A stretch of DNA of 64,000 bases from positions 62,001-126,000 of the forward strand of contig JASANG010003665.1 of assembly GCA_030248215.1 (NCBI GenBank), in the 5' to 3' direction. Shown here one piece after another: positions 54,615-64,000 of the stretch. Source of the stretch: Enoplolaimus lenunculus (lineage: Eukaryota; Nematoda; Enoplea; Enoplida; Thoracostomopsidae). Every line of letters begins with the position of its first letter. Position 1 is the stretch's first letter. The translations under genes and the position numbers were made by a program. Below the pieces are notes generated by a model. It was given only the letters and a program-made list of their open reading frames with translations, had not been told where the DNA came from and ran no database searches.

Positions 54615-55419
54615 CAGGGTTCCAACAGGAACTAAGTTTTGCCGGAACAGGAACAGGAACAGGAATTGAATCCCTTTGCAGGAACCGGAAAGGAACAGGG
54701 ACGGGAATTTGAAATAATTTTCATTACCGAATTACTGTGGCATTTTTAGAAACCAGCCGAAAACGGCTTAAGCGAATTTTCAGCTATTTCATCATGGGGC
54801 TTTGCGAAAACACAACAGAAACAGTTTACTAACAAAATTGAAATAATTGGAAAAACACTCATATAGAAATAATTTTTTAAAGACAGTATCCAATATTTAA
54901 ATGATTAGGCATAATTTGTCATAAAACCGTTGCATCTTTAAATGCAGGAACAGCAACAGGAGCCGAAATTTTGCAGGAATTCCGGCCGGAACAGAAATTC
55001 TAGCTGAATCCTGGCCAGGGTGCAACCGGAATTCCGGTTCCGGTTCCGGCATTTTTTCACCTTCCGGTTCCGGTTCCGGTAAATTTTTACCGGATTTAAA
55101 AATTCCGGTATTATAATTTGGCCGTTTTCTTAACTTTGCTAATTTTTAAGAATCTCTTTTGAAAGCCACTTGTACTCCGAATATAAGCCATTGATGGTGG
55201 ATTTCACTTCAGTCGATGATGAAAATCTAAAATACAACAAATAAAATAAATACCTATGTTCGACTAAGGTTATTTCACAAATAATAGAGCAAAAAAATAA
55301 GATTAAAATGAAATTTTTGGTGAAATGCATTTTTCATTTTCCGGTTCCGGTTCCGGTAAAATTTTCAAATTCCGGTTCCGGTTCCGGTAAATTGTAATTC
55401 CGGTTGCACCCTGATCCTG
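54615..55419. mobile_element. hAT-like MITE, outer element of a nested pair
   Basis: Starts CAGGGTTCCAACAGGAACTA and ends ..GAATCCTG, interrupted by the inner element. The 8-bp duplication GCTATTAG is at 54607-54614 and 55420-55427, perfect. Arms are rich in GGAACAGGAACAGG. Sits in the first intron of beta-spectrin, inside the 165-bp repeat array. Confidence 0.85.
55016..55413. mobile_element. hAT-like CCGGAA-armed MITE, inner element
   Basis: Left CAGGGTGCAACCGGAATTCC, right TAATTCCGGTTGCACCCTG. Flanked by ATCCTGGC at 55008-55015 and 55414-55421, perfect. Reverse orientation relative to the copies at 10.96 and 32.09 kb. Inserted a few bases from the right end of the outer element. Confidence 0.92.
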
Positions 55420-55711
55420 GCTATTAGCTAACTATTTAATTATCGGTCTTAAAGGTTTATAAACAATTTATTCCTGTTGTTCGCACCCAAAAACTCTTTA
55501 GTACTGAATTTGATTGTTTGTAACCCTAATAATCAGTGAAGTAATTTAAAATGTCCTAATTTAGGCTTAACTTGTTAAGCTAATATGCAAATTAACTTTT
55601 CGCTAACTATTCAGTGATCGGTTTTGAAGGTTTATAAACAAAATATTCAGATTTTTGGTACCCAAAAACCCTTTAGTACTAAAATCAGATTGTCTTGTAT
55701 ATATCCGGTTG

Positions 55712-56100
55712 CAGGGTGCAACTGGAATTCCGGTTCCGGTAGACAAATCCGGTATTTTTTCACCGGAATTTTCCGGTATTTTCGGTATTGAAATTTTTTT
55801 GACATTCTAAGATTTATGAAAAATTGGCATATTATTCGAACTTATTTATCTAAAACTGTCCGAGCGTTATTGCCAAAATTTTCAATTTGTGCCACACCAT
55901 AATTTATCATATGTTTCCACCTACTGCATTTGTTTCAGGATTTTGGCATTCTAAATGTTGTGTTTACAGCATTAAAAGCGATAGAATAGCGCTTAAAAAT
56001 TAATTTTTCGGTAACAAATATTGTCGTTGTTAAAGTGTTGACGAGTTCGGATTCTAAATCCGATTTCACAATCAATCGGATTCGGATTTTGAAATTTTAA
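55712..56100. mobile_element. CCGGAA-armed element, degraded
   Basis: CAGGGTGCAACTGGAATTCC at the left, then GGTATTTTTTCACCGGAATT. The right terminus is not clear; TCGGATTC-rich text near 56050-56090 may mark it. Confidence 0.5.
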
Positions 56101-56179
56101 TTTTATCCTACTTGTGATACGTTACATACGAATTCTGTATCATTTATCTATTAAATTGCTTTCGATGAGTTAACTTATT

Positions 56180-56690
56180 TTGTGCTCCGGTGATGAAAGA
56201 TGGGTGTCCGCCCGTCCGTTCGAAAAGAATCTCAGGAACCGGTGAACCAATTTTGATAAACTTTTTTGTTTGAAAGCCTGTCACCCTGGGGTGTTAACCT
56301 AGCATTGGTGTTTTAAAACTGTAAGCCGTTTTAGCTACAGGCTAATTTGCTTAATTGGTTAAACCTAACTTGGGACTTGTTAAGATATTTCACTAATTAT
56401 TACGGTTACAAGCAATGTATTTTCAGTACGAAAGGTTTTTGGGAGCGAGGAATCTGAATAAATTGTCTACAAATCGTCAAAACCGATAGGTGATTGGATA
56501 GTTTGCTAGTAGCTAATTTGCATATTAGATAATTGATAATCCTAAATTAGGACTTTTTGCAATATTTCACTAATTATTAGGGTTACTGAAAAGGTTTTTG
56601 GGTGCGATGAATCTGCATAAATTGTTTAGAAACCTTCAAAACCGATAAATGAATAGTTAGCTAATAACTAATTTGCATATTACGACTGTT
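56180..56690 (+). repeat. Array-bearing repeat: (GTCC)n-like leader and ~3 units
   Basis: GGGTGTCCGCCCGTCCGTTC, AAAAGAATCTCAGGAACCGG, then units with GGAGCGAGGAATCTGAATAA and TTGCATATTAGATAATTG. Same order as at 13.07-14.09 kb. Confidence 0.8.
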
Positions 56691-56739
56691 CATAATTGAT
56701 TGTTGTTTAGCTTTACAGAAGCAGAAATCATCGCCAATT

Positions 56740-58150
56740 TGAGCATGCGACGTTTTTGAAAATTGTTGCCAGCCAACAAACACCCTAAATCAATAATATT
56801 GTACGTGTCAATACAAATTATCCGTACAGTCACAAAATTTCTAGCTCTGGTTCCGACTCTGATTTCCGATTACGGTATAAATTTCCTGTTCCGATTCCGA
56901 ATCCGTTATAATCCAGTTCTGGTTTACACCCGGACTGTTAGCTGCATTCTGATGCGTATTTGAATGCCGTTTGCACTAGTTTTGCATTAATTATCCTGCT
57001 CCAGGCGAATATTAAATTATCCGGCTCCGGCATCTTTTGGTATCCGGTCGCACCCTGCTGAGTAGTTAGTTTGTTATCAGTATTCATATATATTGCTGTT
57101 TGTTTTATACTTTTAGATAAGACATACGTACTATACGCGTACGCAATATTAGTTTTCACTACGTAAATGATTTTAACATATCTACAAAATTTTTATTGAC
57201 TTGATATTTAGCGGTTTATATGCAAAGTCGAAATTGTTCACATAAAGAAGGAATAGATTTTAGGTATCAATTAGACACTTTTCATTTACACAGCACTTCG
57301 TTACGATCGGTGATTTATTTTGTAGAAATTGGATTATTGTCACCGCCTTCGGGCGGTGACTGGTTTCGCTCACGGCAATCATCAAAAAATACGTGTTGTG
57401 AACACAAAGAACGTTTTTGATAAATAAAATTTTGTTGCAAATTTACATCTAGAATTTCTCCACCGTTCAGTATACAACCACAGGTCTGCATCCGGTTCCG
57501 GCAGACAATCTCGGCAATTTTGGTAATGAAAAGTTACATAGTTACACAAAAATAGGATTGTTAGACGCTGCTAGACAATTAAATGCTATTTTGATAACCA
57601 AATTTTGTTTCTCCTCCCGTTTAGGCTCCCACAAATTCTGTTGATCTCCGGTTCGGCTACATACTATTCACCTCCGGTTTAACCCTGGAAGCAGTCATTT
57701 TCAGTACAGCACATTTGTGCAGTCACTTAGCAGCTCTGCTCCGCTAACTTAACCCAATAATAGCACTTTGTTATTCACCGCGCCGAGGGTACGCTTGCAG
57801 TTTTCAACGTCTGTTGAAGCGTTGCTCTTAGCTTCGCTACCAGAGGCTGCACCAATGGCCAATTTTCAGACCGGGTAGGGAAAATTTATAGTCATCTTAG
57901 CACGCAAAAATTTCCAAAGTATAATACTTTTTAGGTGAAACACCGAAGCAATTTGTTTTTCTTTACAAGAATAGGAACATAACTCGAATTTCAAACAACC
58001 ACTGGGCAATGGGCATTTCTATCGGGCACAAAATACATTTTGCATGCAATGTATACTATTTGTTGTATACTATTTGTGGCCAAATGCCCGGGTTTTGCCC
58101 AAAAATTTATGATAACTGGTTGTTGTAGTTTTTACGTACATAATACTAAC
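56740..58150. other. Beta-spectrin intron 1, further repeat fragments
   Basis: CCGG-type fragments at about 56820-57060 (ending CCGGTCGCACCCTGC) and 57490-57680. No coding exon supported. Confidence 0.4.
57339..57360. other. Perfect 9-bp-stem hairpin with TTCG loop
   Basis: GTCACCGCC, TTCG, GGCGGTGAC. A GC-rich perfect stem with a UUCG-type tetraloop, in an AT-rich intron. Sister at 11504-11525. Confidence 0.85.
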
Positions 58151-58153
58151 TTG

Positions 58154-58543
58154 TAGGGATGTGCCGATTAATCGGCATCGGCATTGGTAATTATCTGCAC
58201 TTTTCGTGAGTTTCGGCATCGGCATTGGCGGCACTGCAAAAAATTGCCGATTGTTGGCCGATACTTTTTGCACATAACAGTCAGTTGGAATGCATCAATT
58301 TCATTTCTGGGCGCACAATAGTGTGTCTGCTCAGAAAACTTGTTATCTCTCTTGCGTTTGTGTTTGAAAAAATTAATTGAAATTAACCGTTCTTTTTAAG
58401 TTATAATCGTTTATGATGGTTAGGGTTTAAGCCTTCATATAATAACGTATTGTAGTATTCTATCTGCTTATTAAGCATGGTGTACGGCTAAAATTATGAT
58501 CGGTATCGGCATCGGGAAAAATTTTGCTATCGGCACATCCCTA
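58154..58543. mobile_element. hAT MITE, TAGGGATGTGCCGAT family, complete
   Basis: Left TAGGGATGTGCCGATTAATC, right ATCGGCACATCCCTA. The flanking 8-mers CTAACTTG and TTTACTTG match at 6 of 8 positions, an aged duplication. Interior GGCATCGGCATTGG repeats near both ends. Confidence 0.85.
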
Positions 58544-58646
58544 TTTACTTGTTACTCCTTTGTTTGTAAAACTAATCAATTTTCAAATCACTGTTCGTTG
58601 AATTTTTGTGCTTGATCTAGATTTCTGTGTTTGTATTAAAATCAAT

Positions 58647-58728
58647 ATGGAAAATGATAAAATTCAAACGTTTAACCAAGATAAAGCAAATAATGTTATT
58701 ATCGAACACAGAATTTTGGATTACAGGC
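58647..58728 (+). CDS. Possible alternative first exon of beta-spectrin
   Basis: ATG at 58647, 27 codons plus one base (MENDKIQTFNQDKANNVIIE then HRILDYR), ending at a perfect GTAAGT donor in the same phase as the 54192 exon. Splicing to 59093 gives a His codon followed by ERENVQKK. Vertebrate SPTBN1 also has an alternative short first exon joined at this point. Only 364 bp separate it from the shared exon. Residues are not conserved enough to prove it. Confidence 0.5.
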
Positions 58729-58794
58729 GTAAGTAATTGCTAATGCAAACAATTTAGTACAGTTCTAATTGTTGAGAGAAGCGTTTTATGTTTT

Positions 58795-58985
58795 ATACTC
58801 TGTGGTCGAAAGGTGGATGTCCGTCTGTCCGTCCGAAAAGAATCTCAAGAACGACTGAACCGATTTTGATAAACTTTTTTGTTTGAAAGCCAATTATCCT
58901 GCGGTGTTAACCTCGCATTGGGTTTTAAAATTTTAAATCATTTATTAGCTGCAGGCTAATTTGCATAGTTAAGCCTAATGTAGCG
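58795..58985 (+). repeat. Array-bearing repeat leader, single unit
   Basis: GGTGGATGTCCGTCTGTCCG, AATCTCAAGAACGACTGAAC, CAATTATCCTGCGGTGTTAA. The leader of the 165-bp repeat family with no array behind it. Confidence 0.75.
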
Positions 58986-59092
58986 ATGGATTTATAGCAT
59001 GGAAAATTTAAACATGACTTTTTACAAATTACCTAAACATAGGAAATGTTAAACCGCCCCTGAACGCGTGATTTAAACTTGTTTGATTTTAG

Positions 59093-59244
59093 ACGAACGG
59101 GAAAATGTTCAGAAGAAGACGTTTACAAAATGGGTTAATTCACATTTGGTGAGAGTGGCGTGCAAAATACAGGATCTGTACACAGACATGCGAGATGGCA
59201 AAATGCTAATCAAGCTGCTCGAAGTGTTATCAGGCGAGCGTTTG
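59093..59244 (+). CDS. Beta-spectrin second coding exon, start of CH1 domain
   Basis: 152 bp, TTTTAG acceptor, TTG/GTAAGT donor, phase 1 to 0. Encodes [39 protein letters not shown] then [12 protein letters not shown], a near-exact match to the start of the first calponin-homology domain in beta-spectrins. The following exon (PKPTKGRMR.. in other animals) is not present before 64000, so the next intron is longer than 4.7 kb. Confidence 0.97.
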
Positions 59245-59249
59245 GTAAG

Positions 59250-60920
59250 TAAGACTTTTTATTGTTTGCATAATACCATATCTCAATTTATAGTTGAGCG
59301 TTGAAATTTGTGAAGCCGAATTTTCTGGCCAAATTTACCTGGCAAACTCCCATTATTTGGTGTTGCGTGATTGTCAGCGAACTAGATACGTCCGTTGTGT
59401 CATAGCTGCTGATGCGTACGTATAATCTTGAGGTTAATGTCTGTATTGAAACCATGGTGAAAATGGAATGCCTATTTCGGTTGCAATTCCGATTGAATTG
59501 AAGTTCGATTTCGATTCTTATTTGAAGGTATAATTGGAGTCGAAATAAAAAAATTTTTATTTTGTTTGCAGTTTTGTTTAGCACGAGCTTCGTCATTATT
59601 GGCTCTGTTATTAATTTGTTCCACCATTATCAGTTTCAGGTGGGTTCAAATATCAAAAGTTAAAGCCAAATATATATGTATATAAATATATGTTTGTTTT
59701 TGATAAGTTTTGTAATGACTCAACCAAATTGAACATGATTCACCATTCTCGTTCGTTGTTGCCTTCATGGATTGGATATGTTTGAACGTATATATGTACA
59801 CTACATAGTTTTTTCGCCAATTTAGGGGCTATGGCCCTTAAAATTGGCGATTGGCCCCTAGAAAATTGGAGTTGGGGGACAATTGGCCCGTAAAATTTTT
59901 TCACAAGTTGTTTTTCAGAAATAGGTTGCAATTTTATTCCCAGGAAAATACAAATTTGATAACTCGCCTGCGGCGCTACAATGTCAAAATAGTATTATTT
60001 GATTAAATCAAACTTCTTACGTTTAAGTGCTTGGTGCAACCAGAATCGCAGTGCCTGTTTGTTCGGAAATCTGATTTTTCGTTATTTATGACCTATTAAA
60101 TCCGGTATTTCTTCTTCCTTGGTATTTACTTTTCTTGACAAATAGGCCATTCTTGGTTTGGAACTTTTCGTTCAGTTCGTAAAAAAATTATATTGTACGT
60201 ACGTAACAACTGGTATATAGTACTTTTCATTTTGCGGTTTCGACGCATCTGGTATGCAATTTGTCTGTACCACGAAAACATAACCGTTTTATTGGGCTCA
60301 TTTCGGCTCCTTGCTGAAAAGTATAGCATAACTCTATATTTCTATGTACTCTCTAAGAATTTTAATTTTCATAATAGCTTAACTAAATTTGAATATTGGT
60401 TCAACTGAAACTTAAGGCTGGACGGACTAACTAAACTAGATTTTAAGTGAAGCAAAGTTATTTTTATTCTACGTAATAAGTGCTGCTCAGAAATAACATA
60501 TGCGTATCTTAGAATTCATTAAGTTTAGCTTAAACTGGAAATATGTAAGATTTCGAATCAGTAAGCGTAGCCCCTTAGGTTAGTTATTCTAAAAAGTTAG
60601 TTTAATGCTTTTAGATAAGCTTACGCTTAAATCGCGTTGTTTTAAGCTTCTAGAGTACGTATGTATGTATGTCGAAGTCCAAGCCGTAATTCAGCCCAAT
60701 TCCGAGTTGGGCTAGTCCAGTGCGAAATTACGACTTCGGCTATCACGCGACGTTATTCTCTGTTAGAAGTGCACACTTTGTGATTGGTCCCTACCTTAAT
60801 GCCATGCTCTAATGCAATTTGCTGATGCGAATACCCTTTCCTAATTGAATAAGTAATCGTTTCCTGTTGACTACCAAGCAGTTTGTTTTAGTAAGCTAAT
60901 TTGCCACTTAACAATACGGC
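59250..60920. other. Beta-spectrin intron 2, no further exon
   Basis: Contains short palindromes (59815-59850: GCCAATTTAGGGG / CCCTTAAAATTGGC; 60680-60740: AGCCCAATTCC / GAGTTGGGCT) and CGAATTCGATT-type debris at 59450-59560. No coding exon supported. Confidence 0.4.
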
Positions 60921-60926
60921 TATCAA

Positions 60927-61523
60927 CAGGGAGCAACCGTAATTACAATTTACCGGAACCGAAATTTGAAAAAATTGCCGGAACTGGAAGGTGGAAGTAC
61001 ATGCCACCGAAAAAATAATATTTTAATAGGGATGTACCGATACCAAAATTTTTGCCGATGCTGATACCGATAACGATTGTTTTGAAATTTTGCCGATGCC
61101 GATTCCGATCCCAGCCATTATAATTTTAGACGAACGGTTCATTTCAATTAATTTTTTCAAACACAACCGCAAGAAAGATAACAGTTTTCCTGACCTACAC
61201 ACTGATATGCGCCCAGAAATGAAATTGCTAGCATTCAAACTGACTGTTATGTGCAAAAAGTATCTGCAAAGAATCGGCAGCATTTTTGCTGTGCCGATAC
61301 TCACGAAAACTGCCGATTATTACCGATGCCGATTCCGATTAATCGGCACATCCCTATATTTTAATTTTCTTTTTTGCAGTATTATTAAATTAGATGGTTT
61401 GTTTTTGGCGATTGTCACGGTTTGCATACTATACTGAAGAAATCTAATACCAAAATTTTTAATTCCGGTGAAAATGAACCGGAACCGGAAGGTGCAAAAA
61501 TGCCGGAACCAGAATTCCGGTCG
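60927..61523. mobile_element. CCGGAA-armed MITE, interrupted
   Basis: Left CAGGGAGCAACCGTAATTAC, right GCCGGAACCAGAATTCCGGT. Its middle is occupied by the hAT MITE at 61027-61356. The right end abuts a fragment of the GGTCTC family (61524-61566). Confidence 0.75.
61027..61356. mobile_element. hAT MITE, TAGGGATGTACCGAT family, perfect 8-bp duplication
   Basis: Left TAGGGATGTACCGATACC, right TTAATCGGCACATCCCTA. TATTTTAA flanks both sides (61019-61026 and 61357-61364). Nested in the CCGGAA element. Confidence 0.93.
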
Positions 61524-61566
61524 CCGGTCTCGGGGCTTCGTTTTTAACCGAAACCACACATCCCTG
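61524..61566. mobile_element. Right-end fragment of the CAGGGATGGGAGTC family
   Basis: GGTCTCGGGGCTTCGTTTTT then AACCGAAACCACACATCCCTG in pieces. Only the terminal ~43 bp remain. Confidence 0.6.
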
Positions 61567-61784
61567 TTGGTAAATCCCGGATATGCATATATTTCCGAAC
61601 AGCGAAGCGTCTCTCTTTTTTAATCACTCTGGTTTGAACTTTGTTGTTCACGGGTAACGACCATTAGTCACAAGCATACCACAATCGATCAATAAATAAG
61701 CCAGCAGACAAAGAACTGTCATTTAAGCTGGAAATATATAAGGGCAGAGTCTGTCCGGGAATTAAACATCGAGCTGTTGTGAAA

Positions 61785-61896
61785 ATGGAATTAACTTGGT
61801 TTGTTGAGAAATGGAATGCCGAGCTCAAAAAAGTTACCGTTGGGTTGGGATGCTGGTTAGCATGGAATTATAGCACATATCCATTTGTCACACTTA
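61785..61896 (+). CDS. Small membrane protein gene, exon 1
   Basis: ATG at 61785, 37 codons plus one base, donor A/GTGAGT. Encodes MELTWFVEKWNAELKKV then TVGLGCWLAWNYSTYPFVTL, amphipathic then hydrophobic. Pairs in phase with 62906-63204. Confidence 0.5.
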
Positions 61897-62127
61897 GTGA
61901 GTATAGTATCAATGTGTAGGTGTCAGAAGCAAGTGTTTTCTTGTAAAAATGCTTTTTGCATGACGAAATACTGCGTAGATATTTTGCTTCTACTGCATTT
62001 CTGAGAGCAAGTCAAGTATAACTGACGTGAAATCTAAAATACAAGCCAACAATCAATTTTAAATCAGCAAATATATTTTTGCACGACTCAAATAATGGCA
62101 ACGGTGCGCAAATATAGGCTGTATATC

Positions 62128-62468
62128 CAGGGTGCAGCCGGGTATCGGGATTCGGTGTAATATCTGGTAAAAACCTACCGGATACCGTATATGTAATTGT
62201 ACAGTGGTGGTCTGATCTTCATAACACTGTTTTTACATGTGAGTGTCTTTAACATGTCGCTGTGATTGTATTTCTGATCAAGTCAAGAAGTTTGTTTTGA
62301 TACACTGATGTAGTGATGTGAAAATGAAAAGCTCAAGCTAATAATAATTCTTTTTAACAGTGTTCAAATTTACATGATATATATCCGGTTAATATCCTTC
62401 TACGTTTCCGGTATAAAATTAAATATCTGTATCCGCTATCCGGTAAATCAATATCCGGTTGCACCCTG
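62128..62468. mobile_element. CCGG/TATCCGG-armed hAT-like MITE
   Basis: Left CAGGGTGCAGCCGGGTATCG, right AATATCCGGTTGCACCCTG. Flanks TGTATATC and CCTATATC match at 6 of 8. Lies in the intron of the small membrane protein gene. Confidence 0.78.
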
Positions 62469-62479
62469 CCTATATCCGG

Positions 62480-62802
62480 CAGGGATGGGAGTCTCGGTCT
62501 CGCATTTGAGACTAGGTGGTTTCGAACCGAGACCAAAGTCGAAGATACAGCAAATGTATGACTGTATTGTTGAAGTAAGTGATGGCTGATGAATAAAATT
62601 TTTCTGTGAAATTATGAAACTTTATACTTTTTAGCAATAATTGCGAGCAGATATTCTGAAAAACACAAAAAGCTATGAAAAACACAAAAAACTACGAAAA
62701 AAGCATTAGAAAGAAAATTATTTTGAAAATTTTATTTTTGTGTTGATGACCACAAATTGACCGAGACCGAGATATTTTTATAATCGATACCGCCCATCCC
62801 TG
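62480..62802. mobile_element. hAT-like MITE, CAGGGATGGGAGTC family, copy 2
   Basis: Left CAGGGATGGGAGTCTCGGTC, right TCGATACCGCCCATCCCTG. Flanks ATATCCGG and ATATCAGG match at 7 of 8. Interior ATACAGCAAATGTATGACTG and TATTCTGAAAAACACAAAAA match the copy at 8499. A CCGG-type fragment follows at 62803-62893. Confidence 0.85.
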
Positions 62803-62905
62803 ATATCAGGTTAACATCCCGCTCCGGTAAAAACATTAATATTCGGTTCTGGTTCCGGTATCCGGTAAAATTAATGTCCAGTCGATCCCTGCTTGATGCA
62901 TGCAG

Positions 62906-63204
62906 TTTATATGTGTCGTGCGTATGTACGGTTACCACAGAATTTAAAAACAGAGATCCTGGCCGGCATGCTGTATTTGGCCAAACTAGCGGTGTATTTG
63001 ATTATTTGCGAACTGGTAGAGCTGTATATAATAGTTTCGCTGCGCTTGGATAGAACTGGAACGTATGTGTGGCTTCGCTATGGGCTTTGTAAAGATGCCA
63101 AGCATGGGTATATTATACGTACTCAACTGAAGCATGCACATACTCTTTCCTGGTTTACACAGGTCTGGGTGTGCGACACTGATGGAATGGTTGAACAGCT
63201 TTAA
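62906..63204 (+). CDS. Small membrane protein gene, exon 2 (C-terminus)
   Basis: ATGCAG acceptor at 62905; the split codon completes as Ile, then YMCRAYVRLPQNLKTEILAG, a hydrophobic segment (MLYLAKLAVYLIICELVELY), a basic/aromatic tail and stop at 63204. With exon 1 the product is 136 residues with one or two membrane segments. A poly(A) signal AATAAA is at 63266-63271, about 60 bp past the stop. I do not recognise the family. It lies on the same strand inside a beta-spectrin intron. The phase match, poly(A) signal and membrane pattern support a real gene; transcripts would settle it. Confidence 0.5.
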
Positions 63205-63265
63205 AAACAAACAATTATGACATACGTACTGAGCGATATTGGTAAGAATATAGATTGCAGTATAT

Positions 63266-63271
63266 AATAAA
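63266..63271 (+). terminator. Poly(A) signal AATAAA
   Basis: Canonical hexamer 62 bp downstream of the stop of the small membrane protein gene, same strand. Confidence 0.5.
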
Positions 63272-63639
63272 TATGGTTTTGAATTGATTTGAAATTTTAA
63301 GGCTTCCTAACAATCTTTAACAGCAACTGTTTTAAGAACAAATACATTTGTGAAAAAATTTTGTCGCATTTTTACACAACTAACGTTTATATAATTGGCA
63401 GAAAACAAAACTTGCTGCAGGGTGGGTAATACGACATTTGCTAAAGAAACCGAAATATGTACCTACTGCGTAGTCAGGGATCGAACGGATATTTGTACGG
63501 ATATCCAAACATTAATTTTCGTTTCTTAAGCACTTGTTTTAACTTGTTGCTGTAAGAGAAGTATATACCCTGGCAACAAGCTGACGTCGGTTAAGAAGAT
63601 TGCTACTGACTAATAGATACTTGCGTTGGACACATGAAA

Positions 63640-63935
63640 TTGAATTGATTTGGATTGTTTCCGTCTGATTTAAACCACTGCAACAGGGATTCTATCGAAT
63701 GGCACCCTTCCCACGAACGCTATTTATATACATGAGTCGTTTTACGTTCCGAGAAGAAAGAACCACATTGAAATATATTTTCGCTTATAATCATCGTGCA
63801 AACATCAGCCCTTGTTAATTTCAGTGGTGTTCCGCATTTTGCGAAGATCGAGGAATTTCTGACGAGAGGACAGGCGGGCTATAGAATCTTATGAAACGCA
63901 ATTTTTCACCAAAACATTTTCTAATGGGAAAAATT
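63640..63935. mobile_element. Array-bearing repeat element, short copy without the array
   Basis: TCCGTCTGATTTAAACCACT, GATTCTATCGAATGGCACCC and ACGTTCCGAGAAGAAAGAAC correspond in inverse to 14110-14200 and 12840-13014 with about 20 bp where the long copy has about 1.1 kb of tandem array. Confidence 0.7.
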
Positions 63936-63957
63936 TGTAAGGTAGGGACCTTATTAT

Positions 63958-64000
63958 TAGGGATGTGCCGATTAATCTTCATCGGTAATAATTGGCACCT
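63958..64000. mobile_element. TAGGGATGTGCCGAT-family hAT MITE, cut by the window edge
   Basis: TAGGGATGTGCCGATTAATC then TTCATCGGTAATAATTGG. Left end only. Confidence 0.75.

Larger units (their letters stand above)
54535..55710 (-). repeat. Reverse-oriented ~165-bp repeat units, split by nested insertions
   Basis: Units related to the 13.2-14.1 kb array lie at 54535-54614 and 55420-55710 (AAACAATTTATTCCTGTTG, TCGCACCCAAAAACTCTTTA, GCTAATATGCAAATTA). The gap is the nested pair of MITEs described next. Confidence 0.8.

Overview
This is metazoan nuclear DNA, AT-rich and intron-rich. The evidence is spliced genes of animal-wide families (a DOP1/Dopey-family gene and a beta-spectrin gene) with GT..AG introns of a few hundred to several thousand bases, tRNA-derived SINE-like pieces, many short non-autonomous DNA transposons, and Polinton-type fossils. 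Nothing looks bacterial. The sequence alone does not fix the phylum; a marine invertebrate is my best guess.

Layout. Positions 1-16857 (minus strand) hold most of a DOP1 gene: 16 coding exons, start codon at 16857, 3' end beyond the left edge. Most exon phases fit together and several blocks match remembered vertebrate Dopey proteins; one exon carries an in-frame 195-bp tandem duplication. Positions 17-34 kb are gene-poor and full of transposon debris and minisatellites: a 20-bp GGCGCC array at 27.4 kb and a Harbinger-like element with its own minisatellite inside a mariner-like element at 29.2-30.6 kb. At 34158-34400 is an 80-codon ORF that reads like a neuropeptide precursor (signal peptide, two SRYxRxGK motifs), with a mariner-like MITE 30 bp after its stop. 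Positions 36.6-38.9 kb hold Polinton-related fossils. Positions 40.4-47.0 kb hold a 6.6-kb inverted-repeat-bounded element filled with a 9-bp CTGTCCCAT/CTGTCCCAA minisatellite; all six frames stay open through most of it, so its very long ORFs are compositional. Positions 47-54 kb are repeat debris. From 54192 the 5' end of a plus-strand beta-spectrin gene begins (first coding exon 54192-54306, possible alternative first exon 58647-58728, shared exon 59093-59244); the rest runs off the right edge. A two-exon ORF for a 136-residue probable membrane protein (61785-63204) lies inside the following spectrin intron.

The gene set is ordinary: DOP1 acts in endosome/Golgi trafficking and beta-spectrin in the membrane skeleton. 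The unusual content is in the mobile DNA: at least three unrelated inverted-repeat element families each carry an internal tandem array, and short hAT-like elements are nested in one another with intact 8-bp target duplications. The most interesting coding candidate is the peptide precursor.
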